The notes beneath the pieces were generated by a model. That model had not been told where the DNA came from, made no database searches, and saw only the letters and a program-made list of their open reading frames with translations. Position numbers and translations under genes: made by a program. This document shows positions 13,101 through 23,673 of a stretch of DNA of 64,000 nt, piece by piece (position 1 is the stretch's first letter; the number at the start of each line of letters is the position of its first letter). This DNA comes from Antedon mediterranea (taxonomy: Eukaryota > Echinodermata > Crinoidea > Comatulida > Antedonidae): assembly GCF_964355755.1 (NCBI RefSeq), contig NC_092680.1, positions 13,617,001 to 13,681,000 on the forward strand. Reading direction: 5' to 3'.

Positions 13101-13225
13101 GTCAGAGTTCTAAAAAGAGGAGAAGGAGAAGAAAGCAGCAGAGTGAAAACAGTCAGATGTCAGCTGAAAGCTGTAATTCCAACATTTACCCTAGCATTAA
13201 ATATGGTGCAGCTAATGTCACATGA
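7116..13225 (+). CDS. Uncharacterised coiled-coil protein with N-myristoylation-like start, 6 exons
   Basis: Exons 7116-7189, 8793-8850, 10174-10275, 11124-11318, 11506-11638 and 12453-13225 join in phase and encode 444 aa. The start MGHGAST has Gly2 and Ser6, as N-myristoylated proteins do. Residues 25-44 (RWTRSNSDG...) are polar. Residues about 45-190 are rich in E/K/L/Q with heptad-like spacing (LKEKVSELEQIIESLQTQI, LYIEQLQADI), so a coiled coil is likely. A second coiled stretch (LSTQLSVQQEKIEELQSIL) lies near residues 220-250. The C-terminal region is Ser-rich, with three copies of a roughly 26-residue unit holding SxVSDI.PKA and MPSAN, and a basic KKRRRRRKQQ near the end. AATAAA follows at 13291. 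I do not recognise a family; the short leucine-zipper-like part recalls cGMP-kinase N-termini only weakly, and no kinase follows. Confidence 0.75.
7714..8730. mobile_element. 1.0-kb inverted-repeat element in intron 1 of the coiled-coil gene
   Basis: The left end starts CGCCGTGGCTAAAGATACGG and the right end is its near-complement (CGCTGTGGCTAAAGATACGG). Similarity continues about 130 bp inward on both sides, including a TACGTCAT/ATGACGTC stretch and an AAGGACTTGG/CCAAAGTCC stretch. The flanks TTTTGTATA (7705-7713) and TTTTTTATA (8731-8739) match at 8 of 9 positions, which would fit a Mutator-like 9-bp target duplication, though the sequence is low-complexity. No transposase is visible. The element ends 62 bases before exon 2. 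Confidence 0.6.
9058..9270. repeat. Divergent copy of the GATGTATTGTCCCCC MITE
   Basis: Begins TTTAAAGATATATTGTCCCCC and shares, in the same order, blocks such as TGTCACATAATAGTTA and GTAATTTAAAGCAAAAA with the intact copy at 40211-40506. The right terminus is missing. A shorter fragment of the left end lies at 11717-11740. Confidence 0.6.
9555..9960 (+). pseudogene. CR1/L2-like LINE reverse transcriptase C-terminus and 3' tail
   Basis: The frame from about 9555 ends NTRSKSKHTLVLPKWHND, GKRTFQYRSVKLWNNLSPDI and SLTLQSFKNLI, the typical C-terminus of CR1/L2-type reverse transcriptases (GKRSF.YRG..LWN.LP...FK). A 3' tail with GAATATCCAGAATAAAGAAA leads into TCTATCTATT repeats at 9945-9962. Only about 80 codons remain. 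It lies in intron 2 of the coiled-coil gene, in the same orientation. Confidence 0.75.
10081..10126. repeat. Short 15-bp tandem repeat
   Basis: Three near-identical copies of AAAAATAAAAGGACC, just upstream of exon 3 of the coiled-coil gene. Confidence 0.7.
10411..10445 (+). mobile_element. Single transposon-like terminus CAGGGGCGGACC
   Basis: CAGGGGCGGACCCCAG resembles hAT-type ends, but no inverted partner was seen nearby, so only a solitary end is proposed. Confidence 0.3.
11849..11955 (+). repeat. SINE-like fragment in intron 5 of the coiled-coil gene
   Basis: The stretch starts GTGAGTGCGTGTGGCGCAGT, a possible A-box region of a tRNA-derived head. It continues CTTGGCAAGATACTTTACTT and CTCCACCCAGGTGTATAAAT, blocks I recall from dispersed animal SINE-like repeats. 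The B-box is poorly conserved and no poly-A or target duplication was found. Confidence 0.45.
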
Positions 13226-13290
13226 CAACAAATAATGTTCTTTGTTTTGGTAATACATTTTAAATGTTTAACGTATTTATTTTTTAAAAT

Positions 13291-13296
13291 AATAAA
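13291..13296 (+). promoter_or_regulatory. Polyadenylation signal of the coiled-coil gene
   Basis: AATAAA about 65 bases after the stop codon, in AT-rich sequence. Confidence 0.5.
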
Positions 13297-13591
13297 TAAT
13301 TTTTCAAAAAAATGTTCTAGTGTATATAAATATGTTATTTACAAGAATGGATCCAGGAATTCGGAAATGGAGTCATGAGTGCAGTGGTGCAGCCTTGTGT
13401 ATGGTTTATTTAAACAGTCCAAGGCATATATTCATACCAAATGGTTATACCAAACTCCTAATCAAATTTTGGCTGTCAAGGGACTTTTACCATCGGGATC
13501 CGAGTGTAACAGATTAACGTAGCCATAAGTTTTTACTAAATTTGAGTATGGTACCCCGACGTAGTTTAGACCACTCGGGTCAATTTGTTAT

Positions 13592-14368
13592 GTTCTATGT
13601 TTTAAACAATTTTCCGCCCCTTCTATGTTTTAAACAATTTTCCGCCCCTTCTATGTTTTAAACAATTTTCCGCCCTTCTATGTTTTAAACAATTTTCCGC
13701 CCCTTCTATGTTTTAAAAAATGTTTTGCCCCTTCTATGTTTTTAACAATTTTCCGCCCCTTCTATGTTTTAAACAATTTTCCTCCCCCTTCTATGTTTTA
13801 AACAATTTTCCGCCCCTTCTATGTTTTAAACAATGTTCCGCCCTTCTATGCTGTGAACAATTTTCCGCCCCTTCTATGTTTTAAACAATTATCCGCCCCT
13901 TCTGTGTTTTAAACAATTTTCCGCCTCTTCTATGCTTTAAACAATTCTCCGCCCCTTCTATGTTTTAACAATTTTCCGCCCCTTCTATGTTTTAAACAAT
14001 TTTCCGCCCTTCTATGTTTTAAACAATTTTCCGCCCCTTCTCTATGTTTTAAACCATTTTCCGCCCCTTCTATGTTTTAAACAATTTTCCGCCCCTTCTA
14101 TGTTTTAAACAATTTTCCTCCCCTTCTATGTTTTAAACAATTTTTCGCCCCTTCTATGTTTTAAACAATTTTCCGCCCCTTCTATGTTTTAAACAATGTT
14201 CAGCCCTTCTATGTTTTAAACAATTTTCCGCCCCTTCTATGTTTTAAACAATTTGCCGCCCCTTCTATGTTTTAAACAATTTTCCGCCCTTTCTATGTTT
14301 TAAACAATTTTCCGCCCTTCTATGTTTTAAACAATTATCCGCCCCTTCTATTTTTTAAACAATTTTCT
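13592..14368. repeat. 28-bp minisatellite, about 27 copies
   Basis: Unit TTCTATGTTTTAAACAATTT followed by TCCGCCCC, repeated head to tail with point changes and 1-bp indels. It begins about 370 bases after the coiled-coil gene's stop and decays at 14350-14460 through lines rich in TTTTCC and CTGCTCCGTTT into the next array. Confidence 0.95.
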
Positions 14369-14484
14369 TTTTTTCCTACTATGTTTTCTTCCCTTGCTCC
14401 GTTTCTTTCCTATTATGTCTAGTTGATCCGTTTCTTTTCCGTTTCCCTGCTCTGTTCTCTTCCCCTGCTCCGTTTTTCGTCCCC

Positions 14485-16208
14485 CTACTCCGCTTTTTAT
14501 ATGTCCCTGACCCTGCTCGATCCGTCTCCCTGCTCCGTTTTTTATATGTCCCTGACCCTGCTCGATCCGTCCCCCTGCTCCGTTTTTTATATGTCCCTGA
14601 CCCTGCTCGATCCGTCTCCCTGCTCCGTTTTTTATATGTCCCTGACCCTGCTCGATCCGTCCCCCTGCTCCGTTTTTTATATGTCCCTGACCCTGCTCGA
14701 TCCGTCCCCCTGCTCTGTTTTTTATATGTCCCTGACCCTGCTCGATCCGTCCCCCTGCTCCATTTTTTATATGTCCCTGACCCTGCTCGATCCGTCTCCC
14801 TGCTCCGTTTTTTATATGTCCCTGACCCTGCTCGATCCGTCCCCCTGCTCCGTTTTTTATATGTCCCTGACCCTGCTCGATCCGTCCCCCTGCTCCGTTT
14901 TTTATATGTCCCTGACCCTGCTCGATCTGTCCCCCTGCTCCGTTTTTTATATGTCCCTGACCCTGCTCGATCCGCCCCCTGCTCCGTTTTTTATATGTCC
15001 CTGACCCTGCTCGATCCGTCCCCCTGCTCCGTTTTTTATATGTCCCTGACCCTGCTCGATCCGTCCCCCTGCTCTGTTTTTTATATTTCCCTGACCCTGC
15101 TCGATCCGTCTCCCTGCTCTGTTTTTTATATGTCCCTGATCCTGCTCGATCCGTCCCCCTGCTCCGTTTTTTATATGTCCCTGACCCTGCTCGATCCGTG
15201 ACCCTGCTCCGTTTTTTATATGTCCCTGACCCTGCTCGATCCGCACGTCCCCCTGCTCTGTTTTTTATATGTCCCTGACCCTGCTCGATCCGTTCCCTGC
15301 TCCGTTTTTTATATGTCCCTGACCCTGCTCGATCCGTCCCCCTGCTCCGTTTTTTATATGTCCCTGACCCTGCTCGATCCGTCCCCCTGCTCCGTTTTTT
15401 ATATGTCCCTGACCCTGCTCGATCCGTCCCCCTGCTCTGTTTTTTATATGTCCCTGACCCTGCTCGATCCGTCCCCCTGCTCCGTTTTTTATATGTCCCT
15501 GACCCTGCTCGATCCGTCCCCCTGCTCCGTTTTTTATATGTCCCTGACCCTGCTCGATCCGTCCCCCTGCTCTGTTTTTTATATGTCCCTGACCCTGCTC
15601 TGTTTTTTATATGTCCCTGACCCTGCTCGATCCATCCCCCTGCTCCGTTTTTTATATGTCCCTGACCCTGCTCGATCCGTCCCCCTGCTCCGTTTTTTAT
15701 ATGTCCCTGACCCTGCTCGATCCGTCCCCCTGCTCTGTTTTTTATATGTCCCTGACCCTGCTCGATCCGTCCCCCTGCTCTGTTTTTTATATGTCCCTGA
15801 CCCTGCTCGATCCGTCTTCCTGCTCTGTTTTTTATATGTCCTTGACCCTGCTGGATCCGTGACCCTGCTCGATCCGTCCCCCTGCTCTGTTTTTTATATG
15901 TCCCTGACCCTGCTCGATCCGTCCCCCTGCTCTGTTTTTTATATGTCCCTGACCCTGCTCGATCCGTCTCCCTGCTCTGTTTTTTATATGTCCCTGATCC
16001 TGCTCGATCCGTCCCCCTGCTCTGTTGTTTATATGTCCCTGACCCTGCTCGATCCGTCCCCCTGCTCTGTTTTTTATATGTCCCTGACCCTGCTCGATCC
16101 GTCCCCCTGCTCTGTTTTTTATATGTCCCTGACCCTGCTCGATCCGTCTCCCTGCTCTGTTTTTTATATGTCCCTGACCCTGCTCGATCCGTCTCCCTGC
16201 TCTGTTTT
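14485..16208. repeat. 45-bp minisatellite, about 38 copies
   Basis: The unit holds TGTCCCTGACCCTGCTCGAT, CCGTCCCCCTGCTCC and a GTTTTTTATA run. Because 45 is a multiple of three, several frames stay open across the array on both strands (for example MSLTLLDPSPCSVFY repeated), which yields long but meaningless reading frames. Variation is mainly C/T in CTCYGTT and in CCGTCYCC. One copy near 15590 is partly deleted and the frame shifts around 15240-15300. No sign of a gene. Confidence 0.97.
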
Positions 16209-16209
16209 T

Positions 16210-16305
16210 ATTACTCATTCATTATTTATTTAGCCTTTAAAATCGAAATACATTGTTGTAAATGTATTTCGATTTGAAAGGCTAAATAAAGAATGAATGA
16301 ATGAA
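16210..16305. repeat. Long hairpin inserted in the last 45-bp unit
   Basis: Arms of roughly 38-40 nt: TCATTCATTATTTATTTAGC ... CGAAATACATT (16215-16254) and AATGTATTTCG ... GGCTAAATAAAGAATGAATGA (16261-16300), with a 6-nt loop GTTGTA and few mismatches. Before it the array reads CTCTGTTTTTA and after it TTTATATCCCTGACCC, so the hairpin splits what was one satellite unit. Confidence 0.8.
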
Positions 16306-16309
16306 TTTA

Positions 16310-17515
16310 TATCCCTGACCCCGTTCGATTTGTTTCCTTTCTTCTACGGATACAGCATTTTGAGATTCACAAGATTGGTGTTTTTTACTACTGTGTAAGA
16401 CTGCTTTATCCTACTTAGGGCCGGCCGTTTTAGCTTGCATATGTACATAATACATACATCTCTTTTAAAATAAACTTAGTATGGGCTATTGTTTTATATG
16501 ATCACACAGATTATTCCAAAATAAGAAATATATTGTTGACCTAATTTAGTGCGTTTTAGTTGTGGATTTAATTTATGGAACAATACTTGAATAGATTAAT
16601 TATCTGTATAATATTCAATGAATTGTTTGATCCATGCTGAGATTAATCAGATATTAATTAAATTTAATTAATGCAAATTATCATTGAACCTGGTTTGGTA
16701 ACACGGTGACTACGCCAAACAACACAAGTTAGCCAATAGTATTACAAGCATTTAAATGACCTTTCTCCCATCTGTTACAAATTGAAAACAAAAATTGCGG
16801 CGTATTTTAATACATCAATTAATAACAAATAATCATATTAACAATATAGCATGGATGTATTTTGTACGGCTGAAACATTTCAATGTACATGTACATAAGA
16901 GGAGCGCATAACTTTAAAATGTATTAATAGATTATACATTAACACACTGTTTCGAATGCTGCCGGAACCGTATTTAAAGACCATTCGTCTCAGCCTGGAT
17001 TGTGTTCAAGGTATAATAGTGCTAACACAGGTGAGTATAGGCATTTTAAAGGGTAGTTCCGGGTTTTAAATTGCTATTTGCTATAATTTATTCGCTCGCG
17101 TACCCTCGGCGCAAATAACTGAAAATTGTAAAAAATATGTGTGTGTGTGTGTGTGTGTGTTCATTGCATGGTATCGAACCCACATTAATTTAAACAACTA
17201 AAAACAATTATTGAGTATTATAGATGGATGGATCCTCGTTATCGTGTGCGGGTAGCATCATTTGACAATCATTTACAATGTGTACCAAATTTGGAAAATA
17301 CCCTATCCTGGGTAAATTCATATTAATCGTCAATAATTGTAGAAACTTACTTAGCAGGCCTAAACAGGGTTACAAATTCGGTACCGAACGAGGCCTACCA
17401 ACCTTCTATCTATTTTGAGTAAAAATTCTGTTCTTGCGTAAATTTATATATATATATATCCCACTAATTTTTATTGTCAGAGCAGAACGAGCGTTGTGTA
17501 TATTTATAAGTATAA
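16310..17515. other. Intergenic region, no recognised gene
   Basis: A few degraded satellite words remain up to about 16335. The rest is AT-rich unique-looking sequence with a (GT)n run at 17139-17160 and a short (AT)n run at 17446-17458. Nothing coding. Confidence 0.5.
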
Positions 17516-17606
17516 CAGGCTTGTAGCCAGGAGGGGTGGGGGGTTATAGTTCGGGCAAACCCCTACCCCCCTTACAGCGGATCCCCTTATAGTCCGGGTT
17601 CTCGTG

Positions 17607-18360
17607 TATTTCCGTAGGATTTTAATGCTAAAAGTGAGATTTAACTTTATTATGGTGCTAGGATACCAAAAATGCTAGGTAACAAATTTTCACGATCCCG
17701 TAACCATGGTAACAGCCCCAAATTCAAAATGGTGACCAAATGGCCATATCTCCATAACCTTTTGGTCTATTGACAATATATTGGTATCAAAATACTCGGA
17801 ATATATATATTTATATTCGTTGTAATAGAACATTTTTACTAATTGTAACCGGAAATGCTATTTTACTGTACCATTGACCCTTGACCTTGACTCGTACTGT
17901 ATCTTAAAAACGGCTGGTCTAGTCATAGGAATTTAAAAATGGTCTCAAATTGCTCAGACCTTATATATTTATATTTATTGTAATGCAATATTTTGTTAAA
18001 AAATGTCCGGAAGCAAAGTTATTGACCTTTGACATAGAGAATAGCTTACACGAATTTTTATTCAGTAGTCTCTGGTCATATCTCCATAACCCCTTGGTCT
18101 ATTGACGATATATTGTTATCAAAATACTCGGAATCAACATATTTATATTCGTTGTAATAGAACATTTTTACTAAATGTAACCGGAATTTTTTCTGCACTA
18201 TTGACCCTTGACCTTGACTCGCACTGTATCTAAAAAACGACTGATTATAGACATTTAAAAATGGTCTCAAATTGCTCAGACCATACATATTTATATTTAT
18301 TTTAATGTAACATTTTGTTAGAAAACTACCGGAAGTAAAGTTATTGACCATTGACCTAAT
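17607..18360. repeat. Inverted/direct repeat block inside the CAGG element (left copies)
   Basis: 17607-18060 contains TGGTGCTAGGATACCAAAAA, ACGATCCCGTAACCATGGTA and GGCCATATCTCCATAACC. A second, shortened direct copy runs 18075-18360, starting again at the CATATCTCCATAACC block. The complement of the first copy lies at 21330-21755. Confidence 0.85.
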
Positions 18361-21329
18361 AAACATCAACTTTATGTATAAGCATTTATCTATTTGAGCA
18401 TGTATCGGCATTTGTTTGTGGTAGGGATTAAAAAATGAGTTTATACGTATTATTATCATTCGATTATTTAATTTCTAATTCACAAATTTAGTTTTTATAT
18501 ATTTTATAAATAGTAGGCCTATATACTTTATAGTGTAAGTAAGCACATTTATCTATGTAACTTTGGACAATAGTAAAAATTACAGCAGAAATTCATTGCA
18601 CTGTATTCATTTTCCTCCCATCCACTTCACTAAAATGACGTAGTCAAATTTATTCTTCCTGCACTTTTCCTGAAATGTTAATTGCCATACTTTTACATTT
18701 TTCCTGATAAGAAACTGATAAGAAACTGGAGCTCCAAAATTGGATTAAAACATCTTTAATTACATCAATACCATGCATTTATTGTGTCAGCATCCTCGTT
18801 GCCATTAAGACAGTCAAAGAGTGAGAGTGGTTGATTCTTCAACTTTTGTGTACCTTTTTTTCATATACTGTATGGAGGTTTCTCATACATTGAACTGCTG
18901 CCGGCCATACATTATTACGTGGTTAGAAGTTCCTTGGTTCTTAGATGTTTCGAGATATGAGAAGCAATCAACATTGACTGCCATTTTGTGAGTCATTATT
19001 GCCAAGCCAATGAACCAATTTAAGGAGTGAGATTGTTAAAAGTGACCAAGAGGTTTTGATGTTTACAGCATCTTATGATTTTATCTCCTTCAAGCTACTA
19101 AATGTTTTTAGTTTCATTTTCTTTTCAGGGAGTCAACCAGACTTTGCTCACAAACTTCAAAAAGCTTGACAACTCATTTTTTTTTTATTATATCTGTTTA
19201 AGATATGTTTCTTGACTTCTTTTGCAATTATTAAGACAATGTTAAACAAGGCCAACAGCCATAAGTCGCGTGCTCTCAGAAAAAAATGAACTTTCAAAAA
19301 GTAATGTACATCAAAACAGTTCAAAAAGTACAGAAAAGCGATAAAACGCATAGTGATACCGGACCGACAGACAGATCGACAGACCGACCGACCGACATAG
19401 TGAACTATTGAGTCGCATCCACGCGACTAAAAAGGTGTTTATTTTGTTATGAATGTATTTTGATGAAATCTTGAATGATTTACCGGTATGTGTTTTGTGT
19501 TGAAAGAGTGAGTTCGATGGTATATCTAGTTCGATTTCCTCATCTATATATAAATTTACGTAAGGGCAAAATTCGGTAAATCGCGCGTTATTTCTAGAAT
19601 GTGTACTCGATGGTATATAAAGTTGGTTATAATCTCGGTACTGATTTTAACCACCTGATGTAACCCTGTTTACTAATTAAATTTAGTTAGATAATTAGTT
19701 ATTGACAATTAAAACGAATTTAGGTTCAACCATTTGCCCCAAATAGGGGTTTTTTCCGATCGTGATATACACTGTCTAATGGATGTCCTCATGAAAAATA
19801 CCTGTACACAATAATACGAGGATACTTCGCATTTTCCTATCTCCTCCTACGATAATTGTTTTTAATAGCTGAAAACCGGTTTAACAGCTCGAGTAGAGTA
19901 TCATAATGTTGAAGACATTTAAAAAATACTATTTTGATAGATTTAATATACGTTTATACAAATGTATTGATTTGCGATGAATGGAACATTCCAAATTATT
20001 TGGTTTAACCATGCTTGCATACCTCCATGATTTAACACAAGTAGGTCAATTTATGGGCCCTTTGAGAATAAACATAAATAGTATTGTAAAGCTATACAAT
20101 ACTGTAAATAGGTATTAACCACTTTTGGTAGCCATTTGAATCGCAAATTTCTTATTGTGTGCGTTGGTAGGCCTACTGTTTATTATAATATAAACAAATA
20201 TACTAATAAACTTTATTACTGTGAGTGTGGGTAGCCCCTACTTTTAGATTATAAACACATAATAATATAATACTTTATTACTGACAGTTGCTTCTCAACG
20301 TTTGTATTAATTAATAATTACAAAAAAATATAAACGTCGTGGTGGTGTATCGTTACATGTACTTTACTATTTCAATCGACTATGACAGTGAAAATTTTAA
20401 CAGTTATTAAATCGGAAATGTTTTACTCTATTTAGTGTTATGTTATTTATAGGCCTATTAAAAAAAAACCCAACCCTCAATAATGTTAGATACAAAATAC
20501 AAATTGGGTTTGTTTAAAAGAGTCCAAATGAAACATTTGGACTCATTTTGTGAGAAGTTTCTCTTTTGGAAGTAATTCGCACGGTGCTAATTTTGGTTGA
20601 CTACATAAATACATAAATAAATGTTTTATAGTCATGCGGTACGTAGGCCTACATTTTGAAATCGCCAGTTTTTTTTACGCTGAAATTACTATGTATTCGA
20701 GAACCATATGTGGGCACGACCTAGATGGTACGCGAGCGAAGCGAGCGTACCATCTAGTCTTAAGTAATGCCAGCAAGACCACCAACCCATTTTAACTGTT
20801 TTCCTTCTGTTCTCTAAAGCCTGATCCGGGAAGAGAGCACTATTTAAATACATTTTTTTTTCTTTACATTCTAAATTAATTACAATCTTTTATTCACTGT
20901 TATTGGGTCATCTACGTCAAACCAAGCTGGTTCATTTGTGTTAGATGGCAATAAGACGAGCATATAAATGAAAACTAGTAATGGGCAAAACAAATCTGCA
21001 AGATACCTTCCTAATAATATAGGTTATAATTACTATCAAATCTCAAATCTCACTTTGAAATTTACTACTTTTAGCCAAATCAGAAATCTTCAATTAATAC
21101 GTTTATAGAGGTTCAAAGTGGCAATTGAAAACAATATTTGAAAATGTGAGTTTAGAAAAGAACTGAATGCAGCATAACATAATTATCCTAGTGACCTGGA
21201 GGTTGTTGGCGTCCCACATTACTTAAGTAATGATGTATTCTTATTAAAAGTGAAAATTACGTCAGAGTAGGGCCAAAACATCTGACCAATATTTATCCAT
21301 CCTTGTAATGTAAAGCTATCCTCTATGTC

Positions 21330-21755
21330 AATGGTGAATAACTTTACTTCCGGCCATTTTCTCACAAAATATTGCATTGCAATAAATATAAATATATAAG
21401 GTCTGAGCAATCAGACCATTTTTTAATTTCTATGACAAGCCGTTTTTAAGATACAGTACGAGTCAAGGTCAAGGGTCAATAGTACAGAAAAATAGCATTT
21501 TCGGTTGCATTTAGTAAAAATGTTCTATATTACAACGAATATAAATATATATATATTCCGAGTATTTTGATACCAATATCTTGTCATTAGACCAAATGGT
21601 TATGGAGATATGGCCATTTGGTCGCCATTTTGAATTTGGGGCTGTTACCATGGTTACGGGATCGTGAAAATTTGTTACCTAGCATTTTTGGTATCCTAGC
21701 ACCATAATAAAGTAAAATCAAGTGAAATCTCACTTTGGGCATTAAAATCCTACGG
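21330..21755. repeat. Inverted partner of the 17607-18060 block
   Basis: Minus-strand copy with the same order of blocks, ending ATTAAAATCCTACGGA, the complement of TCCGTAGGATTTTAAT at 17610. The pair and the 3.3 kb between them look like a nested long-inverted-repeat element. No target duplication was found at its edges. Confidence 0.85.
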
Positions 21756-22202
21756 AACCCCTATTTTCATACATGAGGAACCTGATTATTAACCGACAAG
21801 ATGCCCAATATAAATACATCGCCCTCATCTCTAAAAACCCTCCAAATACGTGCCGCACACACAGTACAAAAGGTTATTCGTAAATTGAAAAATTCGTAAA
21901 CTCGTTCGTGAATAACTCATACATTCTTTTCTTCGCTGTATGAGCGTACGTCGAGCGATACGTGTCTGTACATTTCCAAGAGTTGCAAATAAATTGCCGA
22001 TTTTCTCCCTGGATGTAACATGATATTGACGCGTGTATCGTACTCATACAGTGAGCTGGTGCAAAAACGATTCGTACAAAGGACACCGCCAGACAACTGC
22101 GTACCTAATTGTTTAGATCACGGCAGTCAGCGCATGCATAAAGATGATACCGTAAACTCCTAATTGTAAACCTGGGTTATTATTCTTTGATTGTTTTTTA
22201 GG

Positions 22203-22612
22203 GTGGGTTACTATTACTAATCTTAATTTAGGGACTTGAAAATAGTAACCCACTTCAACTATTCCGTTCTTCAGCAAATCATAGCAAAATAATAAAACAG
22301 TAGCCTACGAATAAACAAATTTGTTTGAACTATAATTTTATTTTATAAACTAAAAATCAATCAATCCTCACCCACTCCCGAGATCATCATGCATTATCTC
22401 CTTATTTTCAAAATACGGCTGCATAATAAACGACCAGTTTGTCAATAGTTTTTGTGACTCTAATATTAACCCCATGGGTTACTGTTAGAGTAGTGGATTA
22501 TTATTATAGATTGACTTATACTGTATAAGGTTGGTTACTATAGAAGGGGGTTACTATAAGAGTGTTGGTTACTATTAGAAGGGGGTTACTATTAGAGTGT
22601 GGGTTACTATTG
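22203..22612. repeat. Region with repeated GGGTTACTATTAGAG motif
   Basis: GTGGGTTACTATT (22203-22215) faces AATAGTAACCCAC (22241-22253). Further copies of GGTTACTATTAGA(G/A) follow at 22476 and, in tandem, at 22533-22612. It probably is the end region of a small DNA element built from short repeats. Confidence 0.55.
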
Positions 22613-22749
22613 ATTTAAGTTGATTTACGGTATACCAAAATCCTAAAAACGATTTAAAGCTAATTTAAATGCATTTTTGAATGAAATTAGTACATTATTA
22701 TATGTCCAAATCGTACACAAATATCTGCTGCTGTTGCATATCTCGCGGT

Positions 22750-23110
22750 GGTGTTTACAAATGAAACTGAGACCAGACGACAGGTGGCGCTGTTGTATTT
22801 CACAGTACAGAGCCATATCATAGGGTAATTTGTGTACTAGATTTTTTTTCATCCGCGAAACGTCTTTTTTTCGTACACAAAATGTGTAAAACAAAAAGAA
22901 AAACGAAACTGAGGCCAGACGACAGGTGGCGCGACATTGAAAATTAGAAGCCATGCAAATTGATCTGCATATCACGTGACTATAATCCAATGTCGTAACT
23001 CTTTATATATTATGGCTCTGTCACAGTACAGAGCCATATCATAGGATAATTTGTGTACTAGATTTGTTTTCATCCGCGAGACGTTTTTTTTTCGTACACA
23101 AAAATGTTTC
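22750..23110. repeat. Direct repeats with CAGAGCCATATCATAGG blocks
   Basis: Two copies of a block with CAGACGACAGGTGGCGC (22772 and 22916) and two of a block with AGTACAGAGCCATATCATAG followed by TTTGTGTACTAGATTT (22804 and 23024). At about 23010 the words ATGGCTCTGT and ACAGAGCCAT face each other as a short hairpin. No coding potential. Confidence 0.65.
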
Positions 23111-23673
23111 AAAAAGTACTATTAAACTATCGTTTAATAGTGCGTACTATTGTGACCCACAATCGTCCAATCAAATGACAGGAATTTATTTAGGTGTTAT
23201 ACAATAATATATATTACACTATAATATCTATGGTATCATGTACTGTAGTTTACATTATAGCATCCGATTGTTTTTTTTTCTAGACCATCAGCCGATACGA
23301 GGCTACTCAACTGTATCGATACCATCTATTTACAGTGATTAATATTCAATTTCCTCGACAAATTGCTGTAAATAAATATAGGTAGAGCTACAATAAGCAT
23401 TGAATTTGACTTCTCATCAAACAATCGACGGTTAAATAGTCCACGCTGTCCACGTGTGTGAGGAGGAGGAAAAAAGTACGAATACGATCGTTTTGCTCAT
23501 TGGTTGCATGCTGCATCAGAGTGTCTATTCCGACCAATTAGAGGTGCCATTTATCATGAATGTTATGTGCGAGAGTACCATTTCCGGCCATCTAGGGTAG
23601 TCATTTAACAAAATCCCCCCCCCCAACCCCCCACCCCCAATCCTTGACAGATCCTGGCTACGGCCCTGTATAA

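Larger units (their letters stand above)
17516..23668. mobile_element. 6.15-kb non-autonomous element with CAGG...CCTG ends and 5-bp target duplication
   Basis: The left terminus CAGGCTTGTAGCCAGG is the near-complement of the right terminus (CAGGGCCGTAGCCAGG read on the minus strand); both are followed by G-rich sequence. TATAA lies immediately outside at 17511-17515 and 23669-23673. A 1.9-kb relative at 61767-63648 has the same ends and its own 5-bp duplication, which supports the boundaries. CAGG termini suggest the hAT superfamily, although 5 bp is short for it. No transposase frame was found. The interior contains a 430-bp inverted pair (17607-18060 and 21330-21755), repeats from other families and several hairpins, so it is a composite. 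Confidence 0.75.

Noticed and set aside
12453-13225. Assignment of the coiled-coil gene as a cGMP-dependent protein kinase
   Set aside because: Only a weak resemblance of the leucine-zipper/RSISKG stretch; no cyclic-nucleotide or kinase domain follows before the stop codon.
12866-13235. Frames on both strands overlapping the last coiled-coil exon
   Set aside because: Shadows of the real frame, kept open by its internal repeats.
13592-14368. Regular 28-bp repeats resembling a CRISPR array
   Set aside because: Units are directly contiguous without spacers, in a eukaryotic genome, with no cas genes. It is a minisatellite.
14423-16233. Long reading frames repeating MSLTLLDPSPCSVFY (plus) and RIEQGQGHIKN (minus)
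   Set aside because: They are translations of a 45-bp minisatellite whose unit length is a multiple of three; frames are open on both strands and have no start, splice or family support.
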